Shown piece by piece: positions 1-10,635 of a DNA stretch of 64,000 nt. The notes beneath the pieces were generated by a model. It worked only from the letters and a program-made list of their open reading frames with translations. It searched no databases and was not told where the DNA came from. Made by a program: the position numbers and the translations under genes. Location of the stretch: assembly GCF_009761395.1 (NCBI RefSeq), contig NZ_LEKN01000001.1, forward strand, positions 62,001 to 126,000. Reading direction: 5' to 3'. Every line of letters begins with the position of its first letter. Position 1 is the stretch's first letter. The DNA comes from Ursidibacter maritimus (GTDB lineage Bacteria; Pseudomonadota; Gammaproteobacteria; Enterobacterales; Pasteurellaceae).

Positions 1-65
1 CTAACATATAGCAAAAAATGATTGAATTGTAACGGAAAAGGCTTTAATTGTGTAGGGAAAGGATA

Positions 66-74
66 ACAAGCGGT
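66..74 (+). repeat. DNA uptake signal sequence core (Apl type)
   Basis: A perfect ACAAGCGGT core lies in the gene-free leader of the window. The DNA after it contains a TTTTGCAAAA stretch, as in the extended Apl-type uptake motif. The core is seen directly; the role in competence is known for the family. Confidence 0.85.
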
Positions 75-155
75 GAGATTTCACGGAAATTTTGCAAAAA
101 ATAGCAGAAATCACATCGCTATTAATCGTAATAATTTACTCTCTTATAAAGTAAT

Positions 156-205
156 AAAACCGAAAAACCATTCCCAATTAGGAAATGAAGTTTCGGTTTT
201 ATTTT
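156..205. terminator. Likely terminator downstream of lpxC
   Basis: The arms AAAACCGAAA and TTTCGGTTTT flank a loop of about 25 bases and are followed by a T-rich stretch on the plus strand and A-rich DNA on the other side. It lies about 65 bases beyond the lpxC stop and probably ends the dcw transcript; it could work in both directions. The rest of positions 1-267 shows only an uptake sequence. Confidence 0.65.
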
Positions 206-267
206 ATTCTCACTACATATAGCTAGCAATGTAGGTATAACACTCGAAAACGCAGGGTTTATTTATA

Positions 268-1188
268 TTAGATAAAAACTCCCTCTTGCACTCGGTACGC
301 CTGTGGTACAGTTTCTTTGTTTTCAAAGGTTACAAATTCCCAAGCATTTTGATTTGCTAAGACAGTTCTGAGCAATTTATTATTTAACCCATGACCAGAT
401 TTATATGCTGTGAAATCACCTAAAATATTGTACCCACACATAAATAGGTCACCGATAGCATCTAGCATTTTGTGACGAACTAATTCATCTTGAAAACGCA
501 AGCCTTCTTCATTCAGGATACGATAATCATCTAAGACAATCGCATTATCTAGGCTACCGCCTAAAGCTAAGCCAATAGACTGAAGATATTCAACATCTTT
601 CATAAATGTAAATGTTCTTGCACGACTTAGCTGCTGAATGAAATGCTGAGCTGAAAACTCCATTTTATAATTACGCACATTTTTGCTAATCATAGGGTGA
701 GTAAAATCGATCGTAAAATCTAGTTTTAGCCCGTATTCGTACGGTTTAAACTCAGCCCATTTCTCGCCATCTTCAACACGTACCGTTTCTTTAATGCGAA
801 TAAATTTTTTCGCTGCCTCTTGTTCCTCAATTCCAGCATCTAATAAAAGATAGATAAAAGGACTTGAGCTACCATCCATAATTGGAATTTCAGGAGCATC
901 AACTTCTACAATAATATTATCTAAACCTAATGCAGACATCGCTGCATTGAGATGTTCAACGGTCGAAATACGCACGCCATCATCGTTGATCATACAGGTA
1001 CATAATGTAGTATCACGAATAGCATCTGCACTGGCAGGAAAATAAACGACAGGATCAAGATCTGTACGTGCATAAATAATACCTGTGTTTGCAGGTGCTG
1101 GACGCAACGTGAGAGTTACCTTTTTACCACTGTGCAGACCAATACCTGTCACTTTTGTAGTTTGTTTAAGGGTTCTTTGTTTAATCAT
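268..1188 (-). CDS. lpxC: UDP-3-O-acyl-N-acetylglucosamine deacetylase LpxC
   Basis: This cytoplasmic zinc enzyme carries out the committed step of lipid A synthesis, removing the acetyl group from UDP-3-O-acyl-GlcNAc. The zinc ligands can be placed: the EHLNAA motif gives H79, RHKMLD gives H239 and D243, and SGHG holds the catalytic histidine near 266. The start was set at the ATG beginning MIKQRT (306 residues) because AAGGA sits at the right distance upstream and the family starts there; a codon seven residues upstream is less likely. It is the last gene of the dcw cluster, 38 bases after ftsZ. Confidence 0.97.
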   Translation of the reverse strand: MIKQRTLKQTTKVTGIGLHSGKKVTLTLRPAPANTGIIYARTDLDPVVYFPASADAIRDTTLCTCMINDDGVRISTVEHLNAAMSALGLDNIIVEVDAPEIPIMDGSSSPFIYLLLDAGIEEQEAAKKFIRIKETVRVEDGEKWAEFKPYEYGLKLDFTIDFTHPMISKNVRNYKMEFSAQHFIQQLSRARTFTFMKDVEYLQSIGLALGGSLDNAIVLDDYRILNEEGLRFQDELVRHKMLDAIGDLFMCGYNILGDFTAYKSGHGLNNKLLRTVLANQNAWEFVTFENKETVPQAYRVQEGVFI

Positions 1189-1226
1189 ATCGTTTTCCTT
1201 ATTTCCCATTTATCTCAATCAAACTA

Positions 1227-2408
1227 TTACTGCCCATTACGCATAAAGCCAGGAATAGCTGTTGGGTTAAAAATTTGAGAATTATCTACTTGCTGTGGCT
1301 TTTGTACAGTTTGTTGTTGCTGCCCACCAAACTGAGTGGGTTGCCCATAACTAGAACCAAATGGGTACGTTTGTGGTTGCTGAGCTGGTTGTACCTGAGG
1401 TTGTGGTTGCTGTCCAGTCATTCTTAGTGGAACGATTTCCTCTGGTTGTCCAATACCTGTTGCCACTAACGTAACACGAATTTTACCTTCCATTTCAGGA
1501 TAGAATGCCGAACCAAAAATAATCGCTGCATCTGGATCTGCAAAGCTAGTTACATATTCCATAATGGTATTTACCTCAGCAAGCTCAATATCGTAACCTG
1601 AAGAAATATTCACTAAAATACCTTTAGCACCTGATAAATCAACATCTTCTAATAATGGGCTTGCTACGGCTTCTTTCGCTGCATTTTCCGCACGATTTTC
1701 ACCTTCTGCAATACCAGTTCCCATCATTGCACGACCCATTTCAGACATTACTTTTTTCACGTCAGCGAAGTCAACATTTACTAGACCTTCTGAAGTAATC
1801 ATATCCGTAATACCTAATACCGCATTACGCAATACATCATTAGCTACCCCAAATGCTTCGTTAAATTTTACATTTTTAGGTAACACTTTTAATAATTTAT
1901 CATTTTGGATAATAATGAGAGAATCAACGTGTTTAGCAAGCTCTTTGATACCTTGTTCTGCATAGGCAGAGCGTTTTCTTCCTTCAAAAGAGAAAGGTTT
2001 AGTCACGATACCAACAGTTAAAGCACCTTGGCTTTTGGCGATTTCTGCAATTACTGGGGCTGCACCAGTCCCTGAACCACCACCCATACCAGCAGCAATG
2101 AAGACCATATCGGCACCAGCCAGCATACTGCTTAATGCATCTCTATCTTCTTCAGCTGCTTGGTGTCCAACATTTGGATCACCACCAGCACCCAAACCTT
2201 TTGTCAGGTTCGCACCGATTTGAATGGTATTACGAACAACACTACTGCGTAGCACTTGAGCATCTGTATTTACTGAGAAAAACTCAACACTTCCAACCTC
2301 ATCAGATTGGCTTGCAACCATATGGTTCAAAGCATTACCGCCGCCGCCGCCGACACCGATAACTTTAATCACCGCATCTTGAGTTGTTTCAAAAATAGGC
2401 TCAAACAT
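1227..2408 (-). CDS. ftsZ: Cell division GTPase FtsZ
   Basis: This tubulin homologue polymerises into the Z ring at midcell. Visible features are the N-terminal GGGGGNA loop (about residues 20-26), the tubulin signature GGGSGTG (109-115, with Ser where E. coli has Thr), the T7 loop NVDFADV (211-217), a Gln/Pro-rich linker (about 330-375) and a C-terminal AIPGFMR peptide that binds FtsA/ZipA-type partners. The length, 393 residues, is normal for the family. A good GGGAGA ribosome site precedes the ATG. It follows ftsA by about 40 bases and is followed by lpxC. Confidence 0.98.
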   Translation of the reverse strand: MFEPIFETTQDAVIKVIGVGGGGGNALNHMVASQSDEVGSVEFFSVNTDAQVLRSSVVRNTIQIGANLTKGLGAGGDPNVGHQAAEEDRDALSSMLAGADMVFIAAGMGGGSGTGAAPVIAEIAKSQGALTVGIVTKPFSFEGRKRSAYAEQGIKELAKHVDSLIIIQNDKLLKVLPKNVKFNEAFGVANDVLRNAVLGITDMITSEGLVNVDFADVKKVMSEMGRAMMGTGIAEGENRAENAAKEAVASPLLEDVDLSGAKGILVNISSGYDIELAEVNTIMEYVTSFADPDAAIIFGSAFYPEMEGKIRVTLVATGIGQPEEIVPLRMTGQQPQPQVQPAQQPQTYPFGSSYGQPTQFGGQQQQTVQKPQQVDNSQIFNPTAIPGFMRNGQ

Positions 2409-2447
2409 TTTTATTCTCCCTGTAAAACATCAGTTACCCGCTGATGT

Positions 2448-3716
2448 TTAGAATTTATCTTTTGTAAATTTAACTGTTTTCTTAACCGCTTTTTTCAACC
2501 ATTCAACGAATCCTTCACCAGGTATCTGAGGCGTTGTATCAGAATCCTCGTTATAATGGCTATATTGCAATAATCCTAAAACTGTAGCATATTGTGGTTT
2601 ATTCACATAGTCTGTTAGACCCGTAATATTCAGTGGATATCCCACTCTTACTTGTAAACCAAAGACAGATTTTGCACATTCTACAATATCTTCGATTTGA
2701 GAACCACCACCAGTTAAAACAATTCCCGCAATTAATTCTTGTTTTATCCCTTTTTGATACAAATCAGTTCGTAATTGTGTTAATTCATTAGCAATTATAC
2801 CTAATAAATCCTGATAACACTGAGATGTGATCTTCGACAACTGTTCTTTACTAAAAGTTCTTGGTGCTCTTCCACCTAAGCCAGCAACTTCAATTTTCTT
2901 TTCAGGAAAATGTGTTGGTGGAGAAATAGCACTGCCATATTGCACTTTAATATTTTCTGCATCATTACGAGACGTTGTCAGCATATTGGCGATATAGTCT
3001 GTAATATTATATCCACCAAAAGGAATAACTTTACTATAACGTAAAGCACCATCGGTATAAACCAACACATCCATCGTGCCACTACCAATATCAATTAAGC
3101 AGACACCGAGTTCTTTTTCGTCTTCAGTAAGAACAGAGTAACTTGATGCTAGCCCTGAAAAGATAATTTGATCAATTTTCAGTTTACTTCGTTCCACTGC
3201 ATTTTTAAGGTTACGCAACCAATCATTATGACAAGTAATTAAATGAGCTTGTGCTTGTAATCGCATTCCTGATAAACCTAGGGGATTTTTAGTAGCTGGT
3301 AATCTATCCACTTTATATTCTTGCGGGATAATATGTAAGGTTTCTAATCCATCAGGTAATTTAATTGAGCGAGCAATATGGATAGCATTATCTAAATCTT
3401 CGGCTTTCACTTCACCAGAAAGTGGCACAGTACCACTTTCATTAAACGCTGTAATATGAGCCCCCGATAACGCTAATGTTACTCCCATAATTTTACATTC
3501 TGAAATAGATTCAGCTTCTTCAATAGCACGTTGAATTGAACTTACTGCGGCATCTAAATCAACAACACTACCACCTTGTACACCTTTAGAAGGACTAACA
3601 CCTGAACCAATGACGTTAATAACACCATCAGGCAATACTTCGCCTACTACAGCAACCACTTTATGTGTGCCAATTTCAAGACCAACTATTATTTTAGATT
3701 CTGCTACTTTTGTCAT
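2448..3716 (-). CDS. ftsA: Cell division protein FtsA
   Basis: This actin-like ATPase tethers FtsZ filaments to the membrane and recruits later division proteins. The N-terminal KIIVGLEIGTHKVVAV stretch and the LIDIGSGTMD and LTGGGSQ segments are the actin-fold phosphate and adenosine motifs. The C-terminal WLKKAVKKTVKF stretch fits the amphipathic membrane helix. I chose the ATG starting MTKVAES (422 residues) over a TTG six codons upstream because it matches the usual family start; neither has a strong ribosome site. It lies between ftsQ and ftsZ. Confidence 0.97.
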   Translation of the reverse strand: MTKVAESKIIVGLEIGTHKVVAVVGEVLPDGVINVIGSGVSPSKGVQGGSVVDLDAAVSSIQRAIEEAESISECKIMGVTLALSGAHITAFNESGTVPLSGEVKAEDLDNAIHIARSIKLPDGLETLHIIPQEYKVDRLPATKNPLGLSGMRLQAQAHLITCHNDWLRNLKNAVERSKLKIDQIIFSGLASSYSVLTEDEKELGVCLIDIGSGTMDVLVYTDGALRYSKVIPFGGYNITDYIANMLTTSRNDAENIKVQYGSAISPPTHFPEKKIEVAGLGGRAPRTFSKEQLSKITSQCYQDLLGIIANELTQLRTDLYQKGIKQELIAGIVLTGGGSQIEDIVECAKSVFGLQVRVGYPLNITGLTDYVNKPQYATVLGLLQYSHYNEDSDTTPQIPGEGFVEWLKKAVKKTVKFTKDKF

Positions 3717-3743
3717 ATTTATTATACTTGCCAAATGATAAAA

Positions 3744-4523
3744 TTATTGAGAAATAAACCCTACTGCCGCACCATGCTCATAACGTAGATCAACATAAGA
3801 TAAACGTTTTCCATCCGGAATCTCTATTTCAGGGAAAATGGTAACAAATCGATCAATTTTGGGCAACCAATCACCACGCCCCAGTCTTAATTCAACGTGA
3901 TTATTGAGTGTTATTGTCCAAGAACCTCGAATATCCATTGCCACAGATTTTAGAACCAAATTACGAGATTCTAAATCTTTTTGGATTTTATACCAAGCCT
4001 CTAAGACTTTTTTTGCTTCGGAATCAGGTCCATAGAGCTCCGGCAACCCATCAGCATTAAAACGCTCTTTAGGTAAATCAAATACCACACCTTGAGCGGA
4101 AACAAAACGTGTTTGGTTCCAAATTGCCGTTGGGCGATGTTCAACCAAAGTTAAACTGATGCGATCCGGATAAACTTTTCTCACTGCGACATCTTTAATC
4201 CAAGGGATTTCAAGAAATTTATCTTTAATTTCTTGAATATCTTGTCCAAAATAGCCCTTAAGCACAGGCTCTTTTGATAATAGATCCCGAATATCCGAAT
4301 TGGTGGTAAATTGTGTTTTATGGGTTAATGCGTATGCTCGAATCGGTGTTTTATCTAACAATGCTAACCAACTAGACCAGTTGCTATACATTACATAAGC
4401 AAACAGAAGACACAAAAACATCAACATTGGTTTAATCAGATGTAACCAATTCGTTGGAGTTTTCGGTTTACTTGCTTTAGTTCGAATTACCGATGTCGGT
4501 TTTTTCCGAAACGCCATTACCAT
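3744..4523 (-). CDS. ftsQ: Cell division protein FtsQ
   Basis: This bitopic inner-membrane protein links the FtsB-FtsL pair to the early divisome. It has a basic cytoplasmic tail (residues 1-30), one membrane helix (about 31-52) and a periplasmic POTRA/FtsQ domain with the pattern WIKDVAVRKVYPDRI near residue 110. Its ATG overlaps the ddl stop as TAATG, which favours this start and suggests translational coupling; an ATG two codons later is also possible. Length is 259 residues, normal for the family. Confidence 0.95.
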   Translation of the reverse strand: MVMAFRKKPTSVIRTKASKPKTPTNWLHLIKPMLMFLCLLFAYVMYSNWSSWLALLDKTPIRAYALTHKTQFTTNSDIRDLLSKEPVLKGYFGQDIQEIKDKFLEIPWIKDVAVRKVYPDRISLTLVEHRPTAIWNQTRFVSAQGVVFDLPKERFNADGLPELYGPDSEAKKVLEAWYKIQKDLESRNLVLKSVAMDIRGSWTITLNNHVELRLGRGDWLPKIDRFVTIFPEIEIPDGKRLSYVDLRYEHGAAVGFISQ

Positions 4524-5434
4524 TAAATACTTAGCTCCAATACTCGCTCTACTAAACGCTCAAAACTATATCCTACTGTTGCGGCTGATTTAGGGAAAAT
4601 ACTGTGACTTGTCATTCCTGGGCAAGTATTCACTTCAACCAATCTGAACTGTCCGTTCGCATCTTCCATTACATCAATACGACTCCAACCACGACAACCC
4701 ACTACGTCATAAGCTTTTTTAACCAATTTTGCAACTTCTGCTTGGCGTGTTTCTGATAAAACTGGGCAAAGATATTGTGTATTATCAGATACATATTTGG
4801 CGTGGTAATCATAAAACTCACCATCTGGAATAATTTGTACAGCGGGTAATACTTCACCGTCCAATACAGGTACTGAGTACTCTGCACCTGCTAAATTCTC
4901 TTCTACTAATACAATGGCATCATATTTGAGAGCTTCTTCAATGGCTGGGATAAGCTGTTCTGCGGTCTTTACTTTACTGACTCCAACACTCGACCCTTCA
5001 CTAGCAGGCTTAACAAATAAAGGTAAACCCAATTTCGCAATAATTTCTTCAGAACTTACCGCTTCACCGCGACGAACAACAACCATCTCTGCAGTAGGTA
5101 AACCGACAGCATTCCATAACAATTTCGTACGGAATTTATCTAAAGTAATTGCAGATGCCATTACGCCACAACCTGTATAAGGGATACCAAGTTGCTCTAA
5201 AGCCCCTTGTAATACGCCATTCTCACCGATACCACCATGTAAAATATTAAAAACGCGCTGAATACCTTTTTCTTTTAATTTTTCAATCGGGTACTCTTTT
5301 GTATCAATTCCTTCAACATCATAGCCTAAACTTTGTAAAGCACCTAAAACTGCTGCACCAGAATTCAGTGATACCTCACGCTCGGCAGAAACACCACCAA
5401 ATAACACCGCTATTTTTTCATTTTTTAAACTCAT
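4523..5434 (-). CDS. ddl: D-alanine--D-alanine ligase
   Basis: This cytoplasmic ATP-grasp enzyme joins two D-alanines for the muropeptide precursor. Visible are the N-terminal [14 protein letters not shown] substrate motif, the central [14 protein letters not shown]-binding loop and the [10 protein letters not shown] Mg/ATP motif near the C-terminus. The start is set at MSLKNEK (303 residues), which matches other Pasteurellaceae; an ATG four codons upstream would add MVIA. It sits in the DdlB position of dcw clusters, between murC and ftsQ. Confidence 0.96.
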   Translation of the reverse strand: MSLKNEKIAVLFGGVSAEREVSLNSGAAVLGALQSLGYDVEGIDTKEYPIEKLKEKGIQRVFNILHGGIGENGVLQGALEQLGIPYTGCGVMASAITLDKFRTKLLWNAVGLPTAEMVVVRRGEAVSSEEIIAKLGLPLFVKPASEGSSVGVSKVKTAEQLIPAIEEALKYDAIVLVEENLAGAEYSVPVLDGEVLPAVQIIPDGEFYDYHAKYVSDNTQYLCPVLSETRQAEVAKLVKKAYDVVGCRGWSRIDVMEDANGQFRLVEVNTCPGMTSHSIFPKSAATVGYSFERLVERVLELSI

Positions 5435-5510
5435 TGCTATTACCATTATCTACTTGCAAAATATTTTATTGATCTCACCGCTTCCAAACTAGGTCTTCCG
5501 CAAGAGAATA

Positions 5511-6938
5511 TTATTGACGCCAACTTTCCGCTAAATCACGCGAAAGTTTGCTCACATTACCAGCTCCTTGAGCTAAAATTAAATCGCCATCTTGAATAAT
5601 CTGATCAAGTACTTCACCTAACTGGCTAGTGTCCGAAACTAAGATTGGATCGACCTTTCCTAAGTTACGAATAGAACGACATAATGCTTTACTATCCGCC
5701 CCCACTATTGGGGCTTCACCTGCGGCATACACATCAAGCATGACAAGTGCATCGACTTGCGATAATACTTGTACAAAATCATCAAAAAGATCACGAGTAC
5801 GAGAATAGCGATGCGGTTGAAAGACCATTACAACACGTTTATTATCCCAGCCCTGTCGAGCGGCTTTAATAGTTACATCAACTTCAGTTGGGTGATGCCC
5901 GTAATCATCTACTAACATTACTTTACCATTAGGGCGAATAAATGAGCCAAGTTGGTCAAAACGACGACCAGCCCCTTGGAATTCGGCAAGAGCTGCCAAG
6001 ATCGCTTGGTTATCAATACCTTCTTCCTTCGCAACAGCCAATGCTGCCGTTGCATTTAGTGCATTGTGCTTACCAGGTACATTCAATAGAACTTCAATTC
6101 GCTCGCCTGTCGGGCAAACTACCGTATAATGACCTTGAAATCCTGTTTGCTGATAATCTTCAATACGATAATCGGCAAATTCACTAAAACCATAACTTAA
6201 AACTTGTCGTCCTACTTTAGGTGCAATTTCCATCACTACAGGATCGTCGGCACACATCACAGCTAAACCGTAGAAGGGTAAATTACGCAAGAAACGGATA
6301 TAAGTATCCTTCATCTTCTCAAAATCGCCACCATAAGTATCCATATGATCAGGCTCAATATTGGTTACCACAGAAACCATTGGCTGCAGATGTAAGAATG
6401 ACGCATCACTTTCATCCGCCTCTGCAATTAAATAACGGCTTGCACCTAAATGAGCATTTTTGCCCGCTGATTTCACTAAACCGCCATTAACGAAGGTAGG
6501 ATCTAAGCCAGCCTCAGTATAAATCATTGAAATTATTGCAGTTGTTGTTGTTTTCCCGTGAGTACCTGCAATCGCAATCCCGTGACGAAAACGCATGATT
6601 TCCGATAGCATTTGTGCACGCTGAATCACTGGAATTTTTGCGTTCTTGGCTGCAACCACTTCAGGATTATCATCGGTAATTGCACTCGAAATAACCACAA
6701 CGCTTGCACCAGTAACATTCTCACCTTGATGACCGAAAAAAATCTTGGCCCCTGCTTTAGCTAAACGTTGAGTAACAGCTCCATCTGCAATATCTGAACC
6801 ACTGATTTGATAACCTTCATTAAGTAATACTTCAGCGATACCACTCATTCCAGCACCGCCAATACCAACAAAATGGATTTGATTTACACGACGCATTTCA
6901 GGTACTAGCTTTTTAACTTTATCTTGGAAATTTTTCAT
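5511..6938 (-). CDS. murC: UDP-N-acetylmuramate--L-alanine ligase MurC
   Basis: This ATP-dependent cytoplasmic ligase adds the first amino acid, L-Ala, to UDP-MurNAc. It has the Rossmann motif [11 protein letters not shown] (25-35), the P-loop GTHGKTTT (125-132), the Mur-ligase E-A-D-E-S-D region and a C-terminal QPHRYSRT segment. Its 475 residues are typical. The ddl-murC spacer of about 75 bases carries a degenerate uptake motif (TCACCGCTT). Confidence 0.97.
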   Translation of the reverse strand: MKNFQDKVKKLVPEMRRVNQIHFVGIGGAGMSGIAEVLLNEGYQISGSDIADGAVTQRLAKAGAKIFFGHQGENVTGASVVVISSAITDDNPEVVAAKNAKIPVIQRAQMLSEIMRFRHGIAIAGTHGKTTTTAIISMIYTEAGLDPTFVNGGLVKSAGKNAHLGASRYLIAEADESDASFLHLQPMVSVVTNIEPDHMDTYGGDFEKMKDTYIRFLRNLPFYGLAVMCADDPVVMEIAPKVGRQVLSYGFSEFADYRIEDYQQTGFQGHYTVVCPTGERIEVLLNVPGKHNALNATAALAVAKEEGIDNQAILAALAEFQGAGRRFDQLGSFIRPNGKVMLVDDYGHHPTEVDVTIKAARQGWDNKRVVMVFQPHRYSRTRDLFDDFVQVLSQVDALVMLDVYAAGEAPIVGADSKALCRSIRNLGKVDPILVSDTSQLGEVLDQIIQDGDLILAQGAGNVSKLSRDLAESWRQ

Positions 6939-7027
6939 TCAGATTCCTTATTCGGATATTTTGTAAAAAATAAGTCAAATCTCACCGCTTAGATCTTTTA
7001 TCTAGCCCGTTATGACTCATCATAAAA

Positions 7028-8083
7028 TTATAAACAATGCTCTTTAATAACATCTGCGACACGTTTAGCTGCCAATGGTGTAGCTTTTTCTTTCGCTTTT
7101 ATCGCCATTTCTGTTAATTTCTGACGATCTGCAATCAATGGTGCTAAGGCTTGAGCTAAACTTTCAGAATTAAAATCTTTCTGCTCAATAATAATTGCCG
7201 CACCTGATTGAGCAAGATATTCAGCATTAAAAAATTGCTGGCGATCTTTATGTTGAAATGGCACAAAGATTGCAGGCAAACCTGCTGCCGCAATTTCACA
7301 AACAGTTAAAGCACCAGAACGACAGATGACTAAATCAGCCCATTCGTAAGCTGCTTTCATATCATCAATAAACTCACTAGCGATCCCATTACCCGTAGCT
7401 TGATAAATTTCAGCAACACCAGCTAATTTACCTTTACCAACTTGATGACTAATAAAAACTTGCTCGCCAAAGAGCTTAGCCATTTCAGGCACAGTTTGGT
7501 TAATCACCATTGCTCCTTGACTTCCACCCATTACTAAAATATTGATTGGGTAGCCTTTTTCAGCGAAACGCTGTTCTGGTGGTGCAATTTGAAATAAATC
7601 TTGGCGAACAGGGTTTCCCACCACTTCAGCATGAGCAAAAGCAGTTGGAAAGGCTTGCAATGTTTTGTGTGCAATTTTTGACAACCAAACATTAGTTAAA
7701 CCTGCTACAGCATTTTGCTCATGTAAAATAACTGGTACACCGCATAATTTTGCAGCAATACCACCCGGCCCTGACACATAACCCCCCATACCCAATACCG
7801 CATCAGGTTGATAGGCTTTAATAATTTTTCTCGCTTGGAATACTGCTCTTAGAATAGCAAAAGGTGCGGTTAATAAGGCTTTGATCCCTTTGCCTTTAAT
7901 TCCTGAAATTTGAATAAACTCAATCGGAATACCGTACTTGGGCACAAGCTCTGCTTCCATTCTGTCTTTAGTCCCTAACCAGCGAATGTCCCAACCTTGT
8001 TGCTGTAATTCTTTAGCCACTGCAATAGCAGGGAAAACGTGTCCACCCGTTCCGCCTGCCATTACTAATAATTTTTTTGTCAT
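7028..8083 (-). CDS. murG: Lipid II synthase MurG (GlcNAc transferase)
   Basis: This peripheral membrane GT-B enzyme transfers GlcNAc from UDP-GlcNAc to lipid I, making lipid II. The glycine-rich [10 protein letters not shown] motif (10-19), the [10 protein letters not shown] loop, the HEQN motif and the GGSQGA loop are all present, as is the [10 protein letters not shown] nucleotide-binding segment. Its 351 residues are normal for the family. It lies 12 bases after ftsW, with which MurG acts functionally. Confidence 0.97.
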   Translation of the reverse strand: MTKKLLVMAGGTGGHVFPAIAVAKELQQQGWDIRWLGTKDRMEAELVPKYGIPIEFIQISGIKGKGIKALLTAPFAILRAVFQARKIIKAYQPDAVLGMGGYVSGPGGIAAKLCGVPVILHEQNAVAGLTNVWLSKIAHKTLQAFPTAFAHAEVVGNPVRQDLFQIAPPEQRFAEKGYPINILVMGGSQGAMVINQTVPEMAKLFGEQVFISHQVGKGKLAGVAEIYQATGNGIASEFIDDMKAAYEWADLVICRSGALTVCEIAAAGLPAIFVPFQHKDRQQFFNAEYLAQSGAAIIIEQKDFNSESLAQALAPLIADRQKLTEMAIKAKEKATPLAAKRVADVIKEHCL

Positions 8084-8095
8084 ATTTATCCCTTA

Positions 8096-9274
8096 TCAAT
8101 CATCGTTTAAGTGGGCGTGTCCAACTTTCACTAAACGATTTTCATGATCAATTCTAACCAATACTGCTATCGCGATTGCCATAACAACTAAACTTGAACC
8201 ACCGTAGCTAATTAAAGGGAAAGTTAATCCTTTAGTCGGTAGTAGCCCCGATGCAACACCAAGGTTTACAAAGCCTTGAATAAAAATCCACACCGCAATA
8301 CCAAACGCAAAGAATCCTTTAAAACGCTCTTCTAATACTAGGGATTCTTTACTGATTCTTAAAGCACGTAAAGTTAAAGTACAAAGTAATAACACTATGA
8401 CAATGATTCCTAATAAACCAAATTCTTCTCCAACAACAGCCATTACAAAGTCGGTGTGTGCTTCAGGCAAATATTCGAGCTTTTGAATGGAATTCCCTAA
8501 ACCACTCCCCCAGAATTCACCTTGTCCAAAAGCCATTTGTGAATTAGAAAGCTGGAAACCATCGCCATAAGCATCTGCAAAAGGATCCATAAACGATGTT
8601 ACTCGTTTGATACGATACTCTGATGTCAGAACCAACGCGCCAAATAATAGTGCACCCACTACGGCTAAGACAATAAATTGGAAAAGTCTTGCTCCCATAA
8701 TAAATAGCATTGCAAAAGTTAATACGAATAATACCGCTGTACTCCCCAAATCTGGCTGTAAAAGCAGTAACCCACCAAACACCCCTAAAATCATAAATGG
8801 ACGAATAAACCCCCAGCGTTGAGTACGTATTTCATCAAAACGGCGAACATAAAAGCTGGCGAAATAGCAGATTACAGAGAGTTTTGCTAATTCAGCAGGC
8901 TGGAAGTTAATCGGACCAATTGGAATCCAACGAGTTGCACCATTTACGTTTTTACCCAGTATCAATACGAGAAATAATAGCAATAATGAGATCATAAAAA
9001 ACCATACATTCCACTTTTCCCATTTATCACTTGGGATACGAATAAATTGACTAAATGCTAGAAGTGAGATCGCCACATAAAAAGCATCTCGAATCGCAAA
9101 ATGGAAAGGATCGTCATACAATCGTGTACTTACAGGAATGGATGCTGAAGTGACCATTACAAAACCAATGGTAAGCAAGCCAATAAATAACCAAATCAAT
9201 GCACGATCATAAAGGGAATTTGCAGGAGTTAATTTCATCCATTTATCCCACTCTTGCTTTATTTTTTCTCGCAT
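8096..9274 (-). CDS. ftsW: Septal peptidoglycan glycosyltransferase FtsW (SEDS family)
   Basis: This polytopic SEDS protein polymerises glycan strands at the septum together with FtsI. About ten hydrophobic segments are visible. Diagnostic SEDS stretches include GPINFQPAELAKL and the C-terminal SYGGSSLVV motif. The start ATG overlaps the murD stop as TAATG, which fixes the start and implies coupling. Its 392 residues match the family. Confidence 0.97.
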   Translation of the reverse strand: MREKIKQEWDKWMKLTPANSLYDRALIWLFIGLLTIGFVMVTSASIPVSTRLYDDPFHFAIRDAFYVAISLLAFSQFIRIPSDKWEKWNVWFFMISLLLLFLVLILGKNVNGATRWIPIGPINFQPAELAKLSVICYFASFYVRRFDEIRTQRWGFIRPFMILGVFGGLLLLQPDLGSTAVLFVLTFAMLFIMGARLFQFIVLAVVGALLFGALVLTSEYRIKRVTSFMDPFADAYGDGFQLSNSQMAFGQGEFWGSGLGNSIQKLEYLPEAHTDFVMAVVGEEFGLLGIIVIVLLLCTLTLRALRISKESLVLEERFKGFFAFGIAVWIFIQGFVNLGVASGLLPTKGLTFPLISYGGSSLVVMAIAIAVLVRIDHENRLVKVGHAHLNDD

Positions 9275-10575
9275 TAATGTGCGACTCCTTGTGCTAATTC
9301 TGCAAATTGCTTACCACGCACTTCAAAATTAGGGAATTGATCCAAACTTGCACAAGCAGGAGAAAGTAAAACCATATCGCCGGCTTTTAATAGTGGACGA
9401 ATGGCCTCTACCGCTTGTTGCATTGTTTCAACTAATACGCTATTTGTGGTAAGCTCTGCTAGCTGTTTACCATCACGCCCAAAGCAGTAACAACAAATAT
9501 GCTCTTGGTTGATAAGCGGTTTTAATTCTGAGAAATCGGCTCCTTTACCATCGCCACCTAATAGTAGATAAAGTGTACCCTCAACTTTTAATCCATTTAA
9601 TGCAGCAACAGTACTGCCTACATTAGTCGCTTTCGAATCGTTAATCCAACGCACGCCATCAGTAGTTGGAACAGGTTGGAAACGATGATCTAATCCTGAA
9701 TAAGTTTTCAAGGCTTGAATAATACCACTTCTCGCCACACCCGCTTTTTCAGCTAATGCAATGGCAGCAAGAGCATTCATTTCGTTATGGCGACCTTTTA
9801 ATAACATCTCTTGGCTTGGAAGAATTAACTCATCACCACTATACAGCCCACCGTTTTCTAAACGATATTCTCCGCTATTTTCTGCAAATTTAAACAAACA
9901 ACTTACCGCTTGTTCGGGCAGGGTTTGCGGATCTTCACCATTCACAATGACATATTCTGCATTCTGATAAATTTTGAGTTTTGCTTGGCGATAATCTTCA
10001 ATGCTGTCGTAACGATCCATATGATCTTCACTGACATTTAATACGGTTGCTGATTTCGCTTTAAGTGAATAGGTTGTTTCAAGCTGGAAACTCGATAATT
10101 CAAGCACATAGAGCTCATAATCACCTTTTAATAAACTCAACGCAGGCACGCCGATATTGCCACCCATTCCCACTTTTATGCCTGCTTGCTTTGCCATTTC
10201 TGTGGTTAATGATGTTACAGTACTTTTACCATTTGAGCCTGTAATCGCAATAATCGGAGCTTTAGCTTCACGACAAAATAACTCAATATCGCCCACCACT
10301 TCTACACCTTGATGAATGGCTTGTTGAATTTCAGGTGTTGCCAAAGCAATTCCAGGGCTAATCACAATCAAATCAGAGCTTAATAACCAATCTAGCTTTA
10401 AACTGCCAGTATGCAATGCAATATCGCTTGGCAGTTTATCTGCTCCTGCTGGGTTAGCTCGTGTATCAATAACACGCACAGTTGCATTTTTATCTGCAAA
10501 GAAATCCACACAAGAAAGCCCTGTTGTGCCAAGCCCAATAATTGTGATTGTTTTACCCTGATACTGATTTTGCAT
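9274..10575 (-). CDS. murD: UDP-N-acetylmuramoylalanine--D-glutamate ligase MurD
   Basis: This cytoplasmic ligase adds D-Glu to UDP-MurNAc-L-Ala. It shows the N-terminal [11 protein letters not shown] Rossmann motif, the P-loop ITGSNGKST (about 110-118), the central DHMDRY motif and the NDSKATN and [12 protein letters not shown] motifs typical of MurD. Its 433 residues are standard. The spacer from mraY (about 60 bases) holds AAACCGCTTT, a partial uptake motif. A perfect uptake core lies within the gene at 9905-9913. Confidence 0.97.
   Translation of the reverse strand: MQNQYQGKTITIIGLGTTGLSCVDFFADKNATVRVIDTRANPAGADKLPSDIALHTGSLKLDWLLSSDLIVISPGIALATPEIQQAIHQGVEVVGDIELFCREAKAPIIAITGSNGKSTVTSLTTEMAKQAGIKVGMGGNIGVPALSLLKGDYELYVLELSSFQLETTYSLKAKSATVLNVSEDHMDRYDSIEDYRQAKLKIYQNAEYVIVNGEDPQTLPEQAVSCLFKFAENSGEYRLENGGLYSGDELILPSQEMLLKGRHNEMNALAAIALAEKAGVARSGIIQALKTYSGLDHRFQPVPTTDGVRWINDSKATNVGSTVAALNGLKVEGTLYLLLGGDGKGADFSELKPLINQEHICCYCFGRDGKQLAELTTNSVLVETMQQAVEAIRPLLKAGDMVLLSPACASLDQFPNFEVRGKQFAELAQGVAH
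9905..9913 (-). repeat. DNA uptake signal core inside murD
   Basis: A perfect ACCGCTTGT (complement of ACAAGCGGT) lies in the murD coding sequence. It shows that the uptake motif is tolerated inside an essential gene. Confidence 0.8.
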
Positions 10576-10635
10576 TTTATGATTCTCTTAATTGTAAAAT
10601 TTAGTGCTGATCAAACCGCTTTAACGTCAGTTTAA

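Noticed and set aside
1283-1422. Repetitive stretch in ftsZ
   Set aside because: It encodes the normal Gln/Pro-rich linker of FtsZ and is not a phase-variation repeat.
6536-6556. Short GTT repeat in murC
   Set aside because: It encodes the T-T-T of the P-loop region and is too short to be a slippage tract.
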